From assembly GCF_001028665.1 (NCBI RefSeq), contig NZ_CP011503.1:3100001-3164000 (forward strand): a stretch of DNA of 64,000 bases, given 5' to 3'. The stretch comes from Burkholderia pyrrocinia. GTDB taxonomy: Bacteria > Pseudomonadota > Gammaproteobacteria > Burkholderiales > Burkholderiaceae. The notes below the pieces were generated by a model that saw only the letters and a program-made list of their open reading frames with translations, had not been told where the DNA came from and did no database searches. Positions 8,267-16,735 of the stretch are shown here, piece after piece. The position numbers and the translations under genes are program-made. The stretch's first letter is position 1; each line of letters starts with the position of its first letter.

Positions 8267-9348
8267 CCGATCCGACGATGCACCGCGCCCGCGCGGTCTT
8301 TCCGTTTGCGGCGCTCGTCGCGCAGGATGCGTTGCAGCAGGCGCTGCTGCTCGCCGCGATCGATCCGTCGCTCGGCGGCGTGCTGGTGAGCGGGCCGCGC
8401 GGCACCGCGAAATCGACCGCCGCGCGCGGCCTCGCGGAGCTGCTGCCCGAAGGGCAGTTCGTCACGCTGCCGCTGTCGGCGAGCGACGAACAGGTGACGG
8501 GCACGCTCGATCTCGCGCATGCGCTGGCCGAGAACGGCGTACGCTTCCGGCCGGGCCTGCTGGCTCGCGCGCATCTCGGCGTGCTGTATGTCGACGAAGT
8601 GAACCTGCTCGCCGACGGGCTCGTCGATACGCTGCTCGACGTCGCCGCGAGCGGCGTGAACATCGTCGAGCGCGATGGCGTATCGCACGCGCACGATGCC
8701 TGCTTCGTGCTGGTCGGCACGATGAATCCCGAGGAAGGCGAGCTGCGGCCGCAGTTGCTCGACCGTTTCGGGTTGATGGTCGAGCTCGAGAACTGCTTCG
8801 ATGCCGCGCAGCGCGAGCGGATCGTGAAGGCGCGGCTTGCATTCGATCTCGATCCCGATGCGTTCCGCGCACGTCATGCATCCGCGCAGCGCGAACTCGG
8901 CGACCGGATTCATGCGGCGCGAGCGCGGTTGGCGATGCTCGATTTCGACGATGCGGTTCATGCGCGCGTCAGCGCGCTGTGCATCGATGCGGCAGTCGAC
9001 GGGTTGCGCGCCGATCTCGTGATGCTGCGCGCCGCGCGCGCGCTCGCCGCGCTGGAACGGGCCGATGCGGTGACGGTGTCGCACGTGAAACGCGTGGCCG
9101 AAGCGGTGCTGCGGCATCGGCGCCATGCGGGTACGCCGCCATCGTCGGGAGCGTCGCAGTCGGACCGCGAACGTGACGATCGCAACGATCGCTCGCCGCC
9201 GGATGCGCGCCAGCAGCCCGGTGACCAACCGGGAGCGACAAGGAACGACACCACGGCATCGCAGGGCGACTGGGGCTACCTGCCGGCCGAACCCGCCGGG
9301 CTGCGCGACGTGAAAAGCGTGGTGCCGCTGCCGCTAAAAAAACGCTGA
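8263..9348 (+). CDS. ChlI/BchI-like AAA+ ATPase, chelatase subunit
   Basis: A 361-residue AAA+ ATPase of the magnesium-chelatase small-subunit type. Walker A is GPRGTAKST (residues 44-52), Walker B is VLYVDEVN (107-114), and GTMNPEEGELRPQLLDRFG supplies sensor 1 and the arginine-finger region. A proline- and polar-rich tail of about 50 residues follows residue 305. It is coupled to cobN by a four-base overlap. In classical CobNST the ATPase is CobS; this protein is closer to ChlI, as in Pseudomonas-type clusters where ChlI/ChlD-like proteins are thought to serve CobN. The assignment to cobaltochelatase is by context. Confidence 0.85.
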   Translation: MTDPTMHRARAVFPFAALVAQDALQQALLLAAIDPSLGGVLVSGPRGTAKSTAARGLAELLPEGQFVTLPLSASDEQVTGTLDLAHALAENGVRFRPGLLARAHLGVLYVDEVNLLADGLVDTLLDVAASGVNIVERDGVSHAHDACFVLVGTMNPEEGELRPQLLDRFGLMVELENCFDAAQRERIVKARLAFDLDPDAFRARHASAQRELGDRIHAARARLAMLDFDDAVHARVSALCIDAAVDGLRADLVMLRAARALAALERADAVTVSHVKRVAEAVLRHRRHAGTPPSSGASQSDRERDDRNDRSPPDARQQPGDQPGATRNDTTASQGDWGYLPAEPAGLRDVKSVVPLPLKKR

Positions 9349-9416
9349 GCCATCGAGCAGGCGCCGCCGCGAACGCCGTTCGCGGTCCTCGATGGCAATC
9401 AGGCGCAGCCGCGCGC

Positions 9417-10025
9417 GTGCCGGGCACGGCACGTGCCGGTACGGCCGTTGCGTGGCCGGCGACGCTCGCCGCGAAACGCGGCGATTCGCTGCACCACGGC
9501 CATCTGCGCTTCCGGAAACGGGTCGGCACGCCACATGTGCTGCATTGCTTCGTGCTCGACTGTTCGGCGTCGATGCTGTCGCACGACCGGCTCGCGCTGG
9601 CGAAGGGGCTGATCGTCGCGTATTTCGATCGCGCGGCGCGCGACCGCGCCGAAACCGCGCTGATCTGCTTCGGCGGCAACGGTGCCGCGCGGCGCTTCGG
9701 CCCGGCCGTGCCGCGCTGGTGGAACGCGCGCTGGCTCGAACCGGTCGACGGCGGCGGCGGCACGCCGCTTGCCGACGGCATCGCGGCTGCCGCGAACCTG
9801 CTCGCGCGCGATGCGCGGCGCACGCCCGACAAGCAGCGCTGGCTGTGGGTGCTGTCCGACGGGCGCACGCGCGAAATGCCGGTGAAACCCGCGGCGGCCG
9901 ATCACGTCGTGTTCGTCGACTTCGACGACGCGGCCGTGCGGATCGGGCAGGGCGCACGGCTTGCCGCTGCGTGGGGCGCGCAGTGGGTGATGGCCGACGC
10001 GCTTTGCACGGACCTCGCAGGCTGA
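9417..10025 (+). CDS. von Willebrand A domain protein, probable ChlD/CobT-like chelatase subunit
   Basis: A 202-residue protein consisting of a vWA domain. The MIDAS residues are visible: DCSAS at 48-52, the threonine of GGGGTPL at 116, and LSDG further on. It resembles the C-terminal integrin-like domain of ChlD/BchD or CobT but lacks their AAA-like N-terminal half. It probably completes the chelatase with cobN and the ChlI-like ATPase. I start it at the GTG at 9417; no ATG is available in frame and the true start may differ. About 68 bases separate it from the ATPase stop. Confidence 0.75.
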   Translation: MPGTARAGTAVAWPATLAAKRGDSLHHGHLRFRKRVGTPHVLHCFVLDCSASMLSHDRLALAKGLIVAYFDRAARDRAETALICFGGNGAARRFGPAVPRWWNARWLEPVDGGGGTPLADGIAAAANLLARDARRTPDKQRWLWVLSDGRTREMPVKPAAADHVVFVDFDDAAVRIGQGARLAAAWGAQWVMADALCTDLAG

Positions 10026-10107
10026 TCGGGCCGAGTGCCGGCGCAAGGCCGCGGCCGGCGGTGCGATATGATCGCCGCTTCTGCTTCTCCCCATTGGAAA
10101 ACCCGCC

Positions 10108-10560
10108 ATGCAAGTACTGGTCGATGCCGACGCGTGTCCCGCCGTCATCAAGGACATGCTGTTTCGCGCCGCGCGTCGTGCCGAAATCTGCGTGACGCTG
10201 GTCGCGAACCAGTTTTTGCGCACGCCGCCGTCGCCGTTCATCAAGGCGGTGCAGGTGCCGGCCGGCTTCGACGTCGCTGACGCGCGCATCGTCGAGCTGG
10301 CCGAGGCCGGCGACCTCGTGATCACCGCCGACATCCCGCTGGCCGCCGCCGTCCTCGACAAGGGCGCGCACGCGCTCGACCCGCGCGGCAACTGGTTCAG
10401 CCGCGAGAACATCGAGGAACGCCTGTCGACGCGCGCGATGATGGATCAGTTGCGCAGCGCCGGCATCGACACGGGCGGGCCGGCGCCGTTCAGCGCGCGC
10501 GACGGCAAGACGTTTGCGTCGCAGCTCGACCGGTTCCTGGCGCGACACGGCAAGCCGTAA
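10108..10560 (+). CDS. YaiI/YqxD family protein (UPF0178)
   Basis: A 150-residue protein of the widespread UPF0178 family. It begins MQVLVDADACP and contains the conserved VITADIPLA block and GNWFSREN. These acidic blocks resemble a PIN-like nuclease fold, but no activity is established for the family. The ATG lies 82 bases after the vWA gene, so it may be cotranscribed with the chelatase genes or be independent. There is no obvious link to cobalamin. Confidence 0.88.
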   Translation: MQVLVDADACPAVIKDMLFRAARRAEICVTLVANQFLRTPPSPFIKAVQVPAGFDVADARIVELAEAGDLVITADIPLAAAVLDKGAHALDPRGNWFSRENIEERLSTRAMMDQLRSAGIDTGGPAPFSARDGKTFASQLDRFLARHGKP

Positions 10561-10732
10561 GGCCGTGTTTCGGCGGCCACGCGCAATCGACCGTTCCGCA
10601 TACGGAAACGCTCGCACGCGCCATGCGGCCATGCGCCGGATCCGCATCGGATCGTGCGCGCCACCCTGGTCTGAATGCAGTTTTTTGCCGACGCTGATAT
10701 CGTGGCGCGAACCACTACACAGGAGCGCACGC

Positions 10733-11305
10733 GTGTCACCGACTCAACTTCTCGTTCCGACGTTTACCCAGATGCTGCGTGCGCAGTCCGCGTGGCTCGA
10801 CAAGGCTGTCGCGCACCGGCAGGCCGCGGGCGACGAGCCCGATGCGGCGATGACGCTAAAGCTGGCGGCCGACATGTATCCGCTCGCCGCACAGGTACGC
10901 TTCTCGTGTTTCCAGGCGATGGAGCCGGTCTACCGGCTGCGCGGCGAGCCGCTGCCGGCTGCGCTGCTGGCATTGCGCGAAGCCGGATGGAATGCGGATG
11001 CGCAGCCCGGCTCGCTGAGCGATGCGCAGGCGATCATCGCGAGCACGCTCGCGTTTCTCGGTGAACTCGCACCGGATGCGCTCGATGGCGGCGCCGCGGG
11101 GCCGATCGCGCTCGAATTCCCGAACGTAATCGCGTTCGACATGACAGGCGAACAATACGCGCGCGACTGGGCGCTGCCGCAGTTCTACTTCCACGCGATC
11201 GCCGCGTACGCGATCCTGCGCCATCACGGCGTCGAACTCGGCAAGGCCGACTACGTGCCGCACATGCTCGCGTACGTGCGGCCCGGCACGATTCCGCAAG
11301 GGTGA
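10733..11305 (+). CDS. DUF1993 family protein
   Basis: A 190-residue protein matching the DUF1993 family in length and pattern: an N-terminal helical segment with LAADMYPLAAQVRFSCFQA and a C-terminal FYFHAIAAYAILRHHGVELGK. The family is thought to share the four-helix DinB-like fold, but its function is unknown. It starts at GTG with AGGAG at 10721-10725; no ATG fits better. The 170 bases upstream carry no visible gene. Confidence 0.85.
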   Translation: MSPTQLLVPTFTQMLRAQSAWLDKAVAHRQAAGDEPDAAMTLKLAADMYPLAAQVRFSCFQAMEPVYRLRGEPLPAALLALREAGWNADAQPGSLSDAQAIIASTLAFLGELAPDALDGGAAGPIALEFPNVIAFDMTGEQYARDWALPQFYFHAIAAYAILRHHGVELGKADYVPHMLAYVRPGTIPQG

Positions 11306-11337
11306 GTGGTGAGCGGGCCGACTGGCCGCGAAGCGGC

Positions 11338-11664
11338 ATGACGCGGGCACTGTTCATCTGCAGCCGCAACCGGCTGCGCAGCCCGACGGCCGAAGCGGTA
11401 TTCGCCGCGTGGCCGGGCGTCGAAACCGACTCAGCGGGCCTCGCGCCCGACGCGGATACGCGACTGTGCGCCGAGCAGCTCGATTGGGCCGAAATCGTCT
11501 TCGTGATGGAGCGCGCGCACAAGGCGAGGCTGTCGGCGCAATTCGGCGCGCAGCTAAAGCACAAGAAGATCGTCTGCCTCGATATCCCCGACCGTTACGC
11601 GTTCATGCAGCCCGAACTCGTCGTGCTGCTCGAACGCAAGGCCGGCCCGTTCCTGCGCGCGTGA
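11338..11664 (+). CDS. short low-molecular-weight protein-tyrosine-phosphatase-like protein
   Basis: A 108-residue protein with the phosphatase P-loop C-x5-R (CSRNRLR, residues 8-14) followed by SPTAE, as in low-molecular-weight tyrosine phosphatases. It is about 40 residues shorter than classical members and has no clear DPY general-acid loop at the usual place, although DIPDRY near residue 83 could serve. It belongs to the small COG4551-type group of predicted phosphatases. A start at 11302 would add 12 residues; the ATG at 11338 begins directly before the beta strand leading to the P-loop and is preferred. Confidence 0.75.
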   Translation: MTRALFICSRNRLRSPTAEAVFAAWPGVETDSAGLAPDADTRLCAEQLDWAEIVFVMERAHKARLSAQFGAQLKHKKIVCLDIPDRYAFMQPELVVLLERKAGPFLRA

Positions 11665-11685
11665 CCGGCGCAGCCGACATCGGCG

Positions 11686-12108
11686 TCAGCGCAGCGGGCC
11701 GTCCGCAATCGCCGAAAAGCAGTCGAGGCGCAGCAACTCGATGATCTTGCGCGTCGGCACGCTCGCACGGAGCGTGTCGAGCCGGTCGACGGTGAACCAC
11801 TTGCAGCGGGCGATCTCGTTGCTCGCACGCGGCGTCAGGTGCGCGGGCACGTCGGCCACGAACACGTGATGCAGCTTCGTCAATCCGCCGAACTGCACCG
11901 CGTAGTCGAGCGCGAGCCCCTCCAGCCGCGTCTCCTCCGCGAGTTCCCGCTGCGCGGCCTCGAGCGGCGTCTCGCCGCGCCGGATCGTACCGCCCGGCAG
12001 CGACCAGCGCGACGCGGTGCGGGCGACCAGCAGCACGCTGCTGCGCTGGCGGCACACGATCGTGGCGCGTTCCTTGATGACGGCGAGGGTATCCGGCCCG
12101 GTACTCAT
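11686..12108 (-). CDS. Nudix hydrolase
   Basis: A 140-residue Nudix-family hydrolase expected to cleave a nucleoside diphosphate linked to another moiety. The Nudix box runs from about residue 40 to 62 with G-x5-E, RELAEE and the metal-binding glutamates intact; the glycine near its end is replaced by arginine. It is convergent with the phosphatase-like gene and separated from it by 21 bases. I use the ATG at 12108 because the upstream in-frame extension to 12186 does not look like coding sequence. The substrate cannot be predicted. Confidence 0.83.
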   Translation of the reverse strand: MSTGPDTLAVIKERATIVCRQRSSVLLVARTASRWSLPGGTIRRGETPLEAAQRELAEETRLEGLALDYAVQFGGLTKLHHVFVADVPAHLTPRASNEIARCKWFTVDRLDTLRASVPTRKIIELLRLDCFSAIADGPLR

Positions 12109-12258
12109 GTTCGGCAAAACAGGTGCTGAATCGTGGAGAAATGGTGCGTAGGCGATGCGTGATCCGGCAGCGGGCCGCGACGGCATGCAAGCTGCCGCAG
12201 CGATCTTACCGGCCGTTCGTGACAGTTCCGTGCATGGCGTCGCGCCGCCTGAGCGGTG

Positions 12259-12519
12259 TTACGCGTGCGTGTAGATCCCGCTGCGCGTCGGCTTCGCGTG
12301 GCGTGGACGGCGGCCCTTGTAAACGGCGCGCCGGTGATGCGGCGACGTCGCGTGCCGGCGCGTGGGCGCGGGCGCGGGCCGTGCAGCCGGCGTGGCGCCC
12401 TGCGGCGCGGCGCCCGGCGTCTGTGTCTGTCCTTCGCCGAAATGGAAAGTCTGGGTTTGCGCGTGTCCGACGCCCAGCGTCGACGCCAGCATGAAGGCAG
12501 CCAGCAAGATCCGTTTCAT
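12259..12519 (-). CDS. small exported basic protein of unknown function
   Basis: An 86-residue protein with a clear signal peptide (MKRILLAAFMLASTLGVGHA, cleavage after AHA-like residues near 20). The mature part is low-complexity: a QTQT/proline/alanine region followed by an Arg/His/Lys-rich tail. It is probably periplasmic. I recognise no family. The gene diverges from the CoA-transferase operon at 12796, and the 276 bases between hold that operon's promoter. Confidence 0.6.
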   Translation of the reverse strand: MKRILLAAFMLASTLGVGHAQTQTFHFGEGQTQTPGAAPQGATPAARPAPAPTRRHATSPHHRRAVYKGRRPRHAKPTRSGIYTHA

Positions 12520-12663
12520 GAATATTCCGCCTGATTTTTTCGAGATGAACGATTTTCGTCAGCTTAACGAACGGCGGGGCGACGCCGCAACCGGCCCGCG
12601 TTCGGTGTCGTCCCCACTTGCGTCCGGTGGCGTTATCCGCGCTTCGTCCGGATGCATCCGGGC

Positions 12664-12700
12664 TTGACAACGTAATTCCTGAGTGTGAATATAAATTCAC
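12664..12700 (+). promoter_or_regulatory. probable promoter and operator of the CoA-transferase operon
   Basis: TTGACA at 12664-12669 is a perfect -35 hexamer. An AT-rich stretch follows, with GAATAT at 17 bases spacing or TATAAA at 20. Over the presumed -10 lies the inverted repeat GTGAAT-ATAA-ATTCAC (12685-12700), which stands out in this GC-rich context. A repressor bound there would block the promoter. The IclR gene at the end of the same operon is the obvious candidate; that link is inference. Confidence 0.6.
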
Positions 12701-12795
12701 GCACAAGAATTATTCATCGAATCCGGAAAGTCGCGCCGCAGGCGCCGGCCTGCCGGAACCGGCAGTCCGATCAACCGGAACCAGGAGCGAGACGC

Positions 12796-13959
12796 ATGGC
12801 GGAACGGGAGCAGCAGGGCGCGCTGGCGGGATTGCGCATCGTCGATCTGTCGCGGGTGCTGGGCGGCCCGTACGCGACGCAGATCCTCGCCGACCACGGC
12901 GCGGAAGTGATCAAGGTCGAACCGCCGTCCGGCGACGAGACGCGCACATGGGGCCCGCCGTTCGACGGCGACACCGCGTCGTACTTCCTCGGTGTGAACC
13001 GCAACAAGCTCGGCGTCGCGCTCGACCTGTCGCAACCGGACGACCGCGAGCGGCTGCTCGGCCTGCTCGAACATGCCGATGCAGTCGTCGAAAACTTCAA
13101 GATCGGCACGATGGAGCGCTGGGGGCTCGGTTTCGACGCGCTGCATGCGCGGTTTCCGCGCCTCGTCTATTGCCGCGTGTCGGGCTTCGGCGCGGACGGC
13201 CCGCTCGGCGGGCTGCCCGGCTACGACGCGGCCGTGCAGGCGCTCGCGGGGCTGATGAGCGTCAATGGCGAAGCCGGCGGCGCGCCGCTGCGCGTCGGTG
13301 TGCCGATCGTCGATCTCGTCACCGGGCTGAACGCGGCACTCGGCGTGCTGATGGCGCTGCGCGAGCGCGATGCGAGCAGCCGCGGCCAGTTCGTCGAGTC
13401 GACGCTGTTCGACTGCGCGCTGTCGATCCTGCATCCGCATACGCCGAACTACTTCCATTCGGGCAACGCGCCCGTTCGCACCGGCAACGCGCATCCGAAC
13501 ATCACGCCGTACGACAGCTTTCCGACGGCCACCGTCGACATCTTTCTCGCGGTCGGCAACAACGGGCAGTTCGCGGCGCTGTGCGACGTGCTCGGCACGC
13601 GCGACTGGCCTGGCGATCCGCGTTTCGCGGACAACCGTGCGCGCAGCGCGAACCGCGCCGCACTGCGCGTGCTGCTCGAAACGGCGCTGGCCGGACACGA
13701 CGGCGCGGCGCTCACCGAGCAACTGATGCGCCGCGGCGTGCCGTGCGCGCCCGTGCTCGGGCTCGACGCGGCGCTCGACCATCCGCATGTCGCGCATCGA
13801 GGGATGAAGGTCGAGCTGGGCCGGCATCGCGGCATCGCGTCGCCGATCAAGCTCGGCCGCACGCCGGCCACGTACCGGCTGCCGCCGCCCGCGCTGAACG
13901 AACATGCGGCGCAGGTTTTTGCCGACGCCGATAACGATCACGACACCCGCCGGGACTGA
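12796..13959 (+). CDS. CaiB/BaiF family CoA-transferase
   Basis: A 387-residue class III CoA-transferase, which moves CoA between an acyl-CoA donor and a carboxylic acid. The N-terminal LRIVDLSRVLGGPYATQILADHGAEVIKVE pattern is diagnostic, and D173 in IVDLVTG matches the catalytic aspartate that forms the aspartyl-CoA anhydride. The start is fixed by AGGAG 9 bases upstream. It is first in a set with a CitMHS carrier, an acyl-CoA dehydrogenase and an IclR regulator. Together they suggest import of a di- or tricarboxylic acid, activation to its CoA ester and alpha,beta-dehydrogenation. The acid itself is unknown. Confidence 0.88.
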   Translation: MAEREQQGALAGLRIVDLSRVLGGPYATQILADHGAEVIKVEPPSGDETRTWGPPFDGDTASYFLGVNRNKLGVALDLSQPDDRERLLGLLEHADAVVENFKIGTMERWGLGFDALHARFPRLVYCRVSGFGADGPLGGLPGYDAAVQALAGLMSVNGEAGGAPLRVGVPIVDLVTGLNAALGVLMALRERDASSRGQFVESTLFDCALSILHPHTPNYFHSGNAPVRTGNAHPNITPYDSFPTATVDIFLAVGNNGQFAALCDVLGTRDWPGDPRFADNRARSANRAALRVLLETALAGHDGAALTEQLMRRGVPCAPVLGLDAALDHPHVAHRGMKVELGRHRGIASPIKLGRTPATYRLPPPALNEHAAQVFADADNDHDTRRD

Positions 13960-14086
13960 CCGGCATCGCGGCCGGCACCCCCGTGCCGTGCGCCCGACGG
14001 CGACACACGGCCGCGCGGGGCGCACACGACATTCGAACACCACGCCGGCCCGCGCACGGGCGCACCGGCTGAAGAGGAGACGCATC

Positions 14087-15388
14087 ATGCTCGCATGGAT
14101 CGGCGCGATCGCCATCGTCGCGCTGTTCGGCCTGATCATCACGAAGCGGCTGTCGCCGCTCGTGGCGCTGATCGTCGTGCCGGTGGCCGCGTCGCTCGCG
14201 GCCGGTTTCGGGCTGACGACCGGCAAGTTCATCGTGCACGGCGTACAGAACATCGGCCCGATCGCCGGGATGTTCGTTTTTGCGATTCTATTTTTCGGAA
14301 TCCTCACCGACGCGGGAATGCTCGACCCGATCATTGCGGGCGTGCTGCGCGTGATCGGCTGCCATCCGCCGCGCATCGTGATGGGCTCGGCGCTGCTCGC
14401 GCTGCTGATCCATCTCGACGGCTCGGGCGCCGTCACGTTTCTCGTCACGCTGCCCGCGATGATGCCGCTCTATACGCGGCTCGGGATGGATCGACGCATC
14501 CTCGCGTGCGTGGCGTCGATGGCGGCCGGCGTCAACTTCCTGCCGTGGGTCGGGCCGATGCTGCGCGCGTCGGCGGCACTGCACATTCCCGGCTCGGCGA
14601 TCTTCATGCCGATGATTCCGGTGCAGATCGTCGGGCTCGTGTTCGTGTTCGGCACCGCGTACGTGCTCGGCGTGCGCGAGGCGAAACGGCTCGGGCTCGA
14701 TCGCGCCGGCGCGGCGTCGCTTGCGGTCGCGCCGCGCGAGCTGACCGACGCCGAACGCGCGCTGCGCCGGCCGGGCCGCTTCCGCATCAATCTCGCGCTG
14801 ACGCTCGTCGTGCTCGGCACGCTGGTGTCGGGCATCGTCGACCCGATGGTGATGTTCATGCTCGGCACGGTCGCCGCGCTCGTGATCAATTACCCGGACG
14901 TGCAGGCCCAGCGCGAGCGGATCGATGCGCATGCGAAGGCCGCGCTGATGATGGCGAGCGTGCTGCTCGCGGCCGGCGCATTCACCGGCATCATGTCCGG
15001 CACCGGGATGCTGAAGGCGATGGCGGAAGTCGTCGTCGCCCATGTGCCGGTCGAGCATGCGCGCCACATGCCGTTCGTGCTCGGGCTGCTGTCGATGCCG
15101 CTCAGCCTGCTGTTCGACCCCGATTCGTTCTACTTCGGCGTGCTGCCGGTGCTCGCGGAGAGCGGCAAGCTGCTCGGCGTGCCGCCGATCCAGATGGCGC
15201 AGGCCGCGCTGCTCGGCCAGATGACGACGGGCTTTCCGGTGAGCCCGCTCACGCCCGCGACGTTCCTGATCGTCGGCCTGACCGGCGTCGAGCTCGCCGA
15301 GCACCAGAAATTCACGATTCCGTTCCTGTTCGCCGCCACCGTGCTGATGGTCTTCGCCGCGGTCGCGACGGGCGTGTTTCCGTTATGA
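14087..15388 (+). CDS. CitMHS family citrate/organic-acid transporter
   Basis: A 433-residue membrane protein with about 11-12 hydrophobic segments. Its N-terminus (TKRLSPLVALIVVP) closely follows CitM/CitH-type carriers, which move metal-citrate complexes or related acids with protons. It begins at an ATG after GAAGAGGAGA, 127 bases downstream of the CoA-transferase. An upstream in-frame extension is not coding. Placed between a CoA-transferase and an acyl-CoA dehydrogenase, it is more likely to carry the substrate of that pathway than citrate. Confidence 0.85.
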   Translation: MLAWIGAIAIVALFGLIITKRLSPLVALIVVPVAASLAAGFGLTTGKFIVHGVQNIGPIAGMFVFAILFFGILTDAGMLDPIIAGVLRVIGCHPPRIVMGSALLALLIHLDGSGAVTFLVTLPAMMPLYTRLGMDRRILACVASMAAGVNFLPWVGPMLRASAALHIPGSAIFMPMIPVQIVGLVFVFGTAYVLGVREAKRLGLDRAGAASLAVAPRELTDAERALRRPGRFRINLALTLVVLGTLVSGIVDPMVMFMLGTVAALVINYPDVQAQRERIDAHAKAALMMASVLLAAGAFTGIMSGTGMLKAMAEVVVAHVPVEHARHMPFVLGLLSMPLSLLFDPDSFYFGVLPVLAESGKLLGVPPIQMAQAALLGQMTTGFPVSPLTPATFLIVGLTGVELAEHQKFTIPFLFAATVLMVFAAVATGVFPL

Positions 15389-15420
15389 GTGCCGCCAGAC
15401 CCGTCGCGTCGCGCCCGGCC

Positions 15421-15470
15421 CCCCGAGGGGATTTCCTTCGGGGCGGAATCCTCGGGGCGGCTCTGCGTTT
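15421..15470 (+). terminator. alternative hairpins between carrier and dehydrogenase
   Basis: CCCCGAGG at 15421-15428 can pair with CCTCGGGG at 15450-15457, or imperfectly with CCTTCGGGG at 15435-15443. A T-rich GCGTTTTCTTG follows. The arrangement resembles a partial terminator or attenuator inside the operon, which could lower expression of the dehydrogenase and regulator relative to the first two genes. Confidence 0.4.
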
Positions 15471-15515
15471 TCTTGAGAACGGCGCGGCCGTTCACCTTTT
15501 TCGGGAGAGCAGTCC

Positions 15516-16682
15516 ATGCAGTTCGACCTGACCGACGACCAGCGCGCGATCGAAAGCGCGATCGAGAAAATCTGCGAACGCTTCGGCGACGACTACTGGC
15601 TCGAACGCGATCGCGCGGGCGGGTTTCCGGCCGATTTCCACGCGGCGCTCGCCGAGGCCGGCTGGCTCGGCATCGCGATGGACCCGGCCCATGGCGGCGC
15701 CGGGCTCGGGATGACCGAGGCCGCGCTGATGATGCGCACGATCAGCGCGTCGGGCGCCGGCCTGTCCGGCGCATCGGCCGTTCACATGAACATCTTCGGG
15801 CTGAACCCGGTGCAGGTGTTCGGCAACGACACGCAGAAGGCGCGCTTCCTGCCGCCGCTGATCGCCGGGCGCGACAAGGCTTGCTTCGCGGTAACGGAAC
15901 CCGACGCGGGCCTCGACACCGCGCACCTGACCACGCAGGCGCACCGCGACGGCGATCACTACGTGCTGAGCGGGCGCAAGATCTGGATCTCGACCGCACA
16001 GGTCGCGAACAAGATGCTGATCATCGCGCGCACGACGCCGCTCGACCAGGTCGCGAAGCCGACCGACGGGCTGAGCCTGTTCTATACCGATCTCGACCGT
16101 TCGCGCGTCGAGGTGCGCGAGATCGAGAAGATGGGCCGCAAGGCCGTCGATTCGAACATGCTGTTCATCGACAACCTGCGCGTGTCGCGCGACGACCTGA
16201 TCGGCAACGAAGGCGACGGCTTCCGCTATCTGCTGCACGGGCTGAATCCCGAACGGATCCTGATCGCCGCGGAGGCGATCGGGCTCGGGCAGGCCGCGCT
16301 GCGCCGCGCGACGCAGTATGCGTGCGAGCGCGTCGTGTTCGGCCGGCCGATCGGGCAGAACCAGTCGATCCAGCATCCGCTCGCGCTGGCGTGGATGCAG
16401 CTCGAGGCCGCGTGGCTGATGGTGATGAAGGCCGCGACGCGTTACGACGCAGGGCAGTCGTGCGGCGCGGAGGCGAACGCGGCGAAATACCTCGGCGCGG
16501 AAGCCGCGTTCCACGCATGCCAGACGGCGATCGCGACGCACGGCGGGATGGGGTACGCGAAGGAATACCATGTCGAGCGCTACCTGCGCGAGTGTATGAT
16601 TCCGAGGCTCGCGCCCGTGAGCCCGCAACTGATCCTGTGCTACATCGCGGAGAAGGTGCTCGGGCTGCCGAAGTCTTACTGA
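15516..16682 (+). CDS. acyl-CoA dehydrogenase
   Basis: A 388-residue flavoprotein of the acyl-CoA dehydrogenase family. The FAD/substrate region CFAVTEPDAGLDTAHLTTQA and the QNQSIQHPLA and GGMGYAKEYHVER blocks are in the usual order. The catalytic-base motif normally seen as YEGT near the C-terminus is replaced by RLAPVSPQLIL. A glutamate in LNPERILIAAEAIG sits where isovaleryl-CoA dehydrogenase carries its base, so that residue may serve instead. The gene is separated from the carrier by the hairpin region and lies 53 bases before the IclR gene. Substrate class: a branched or dicarboxylic acyl-CoA is plausible but not shown. Confidence 0.88.
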   Translation: MQFDLTDDQRAIESAIEKICERFGDDYWLERDRAGGFPADFHAALAEAGWLGIAMDPAHGGAGLGMTEAALMMRTISASGAGLSGASAVHMNIFGLNPVQVFGNDTQKARFLPPLIAGRDKACFAVTEPDAGLDTAHLTTQAHRDGDHYVLSGRKIWISTAQVANKMLIIARTTPLDQVAKPTDGLSLFYTDLDRSRVEVREIEKMGRKAVDSNMLFIDNLRVSRDDLIGNEGDGFRYLLHGLNPERILIAAEAIGLGQAALRRATQYACERVVFGRPIGQNQSIQHPLALAWMQLEAAWLMVMKAATRYDAGQSCGAEANAAKYLGAEAAFHACQTAIATHGGMGYAKEYHVERYLRECMIPRLAPVSPQLILCYIAEKVLGLPKSY

Positions 16683-16735
16683 CGCGCGGCGGCCCGCCCG
16701 GCGCGCGGTTTCCCGACCCGAATCAAGCGCTCGTC

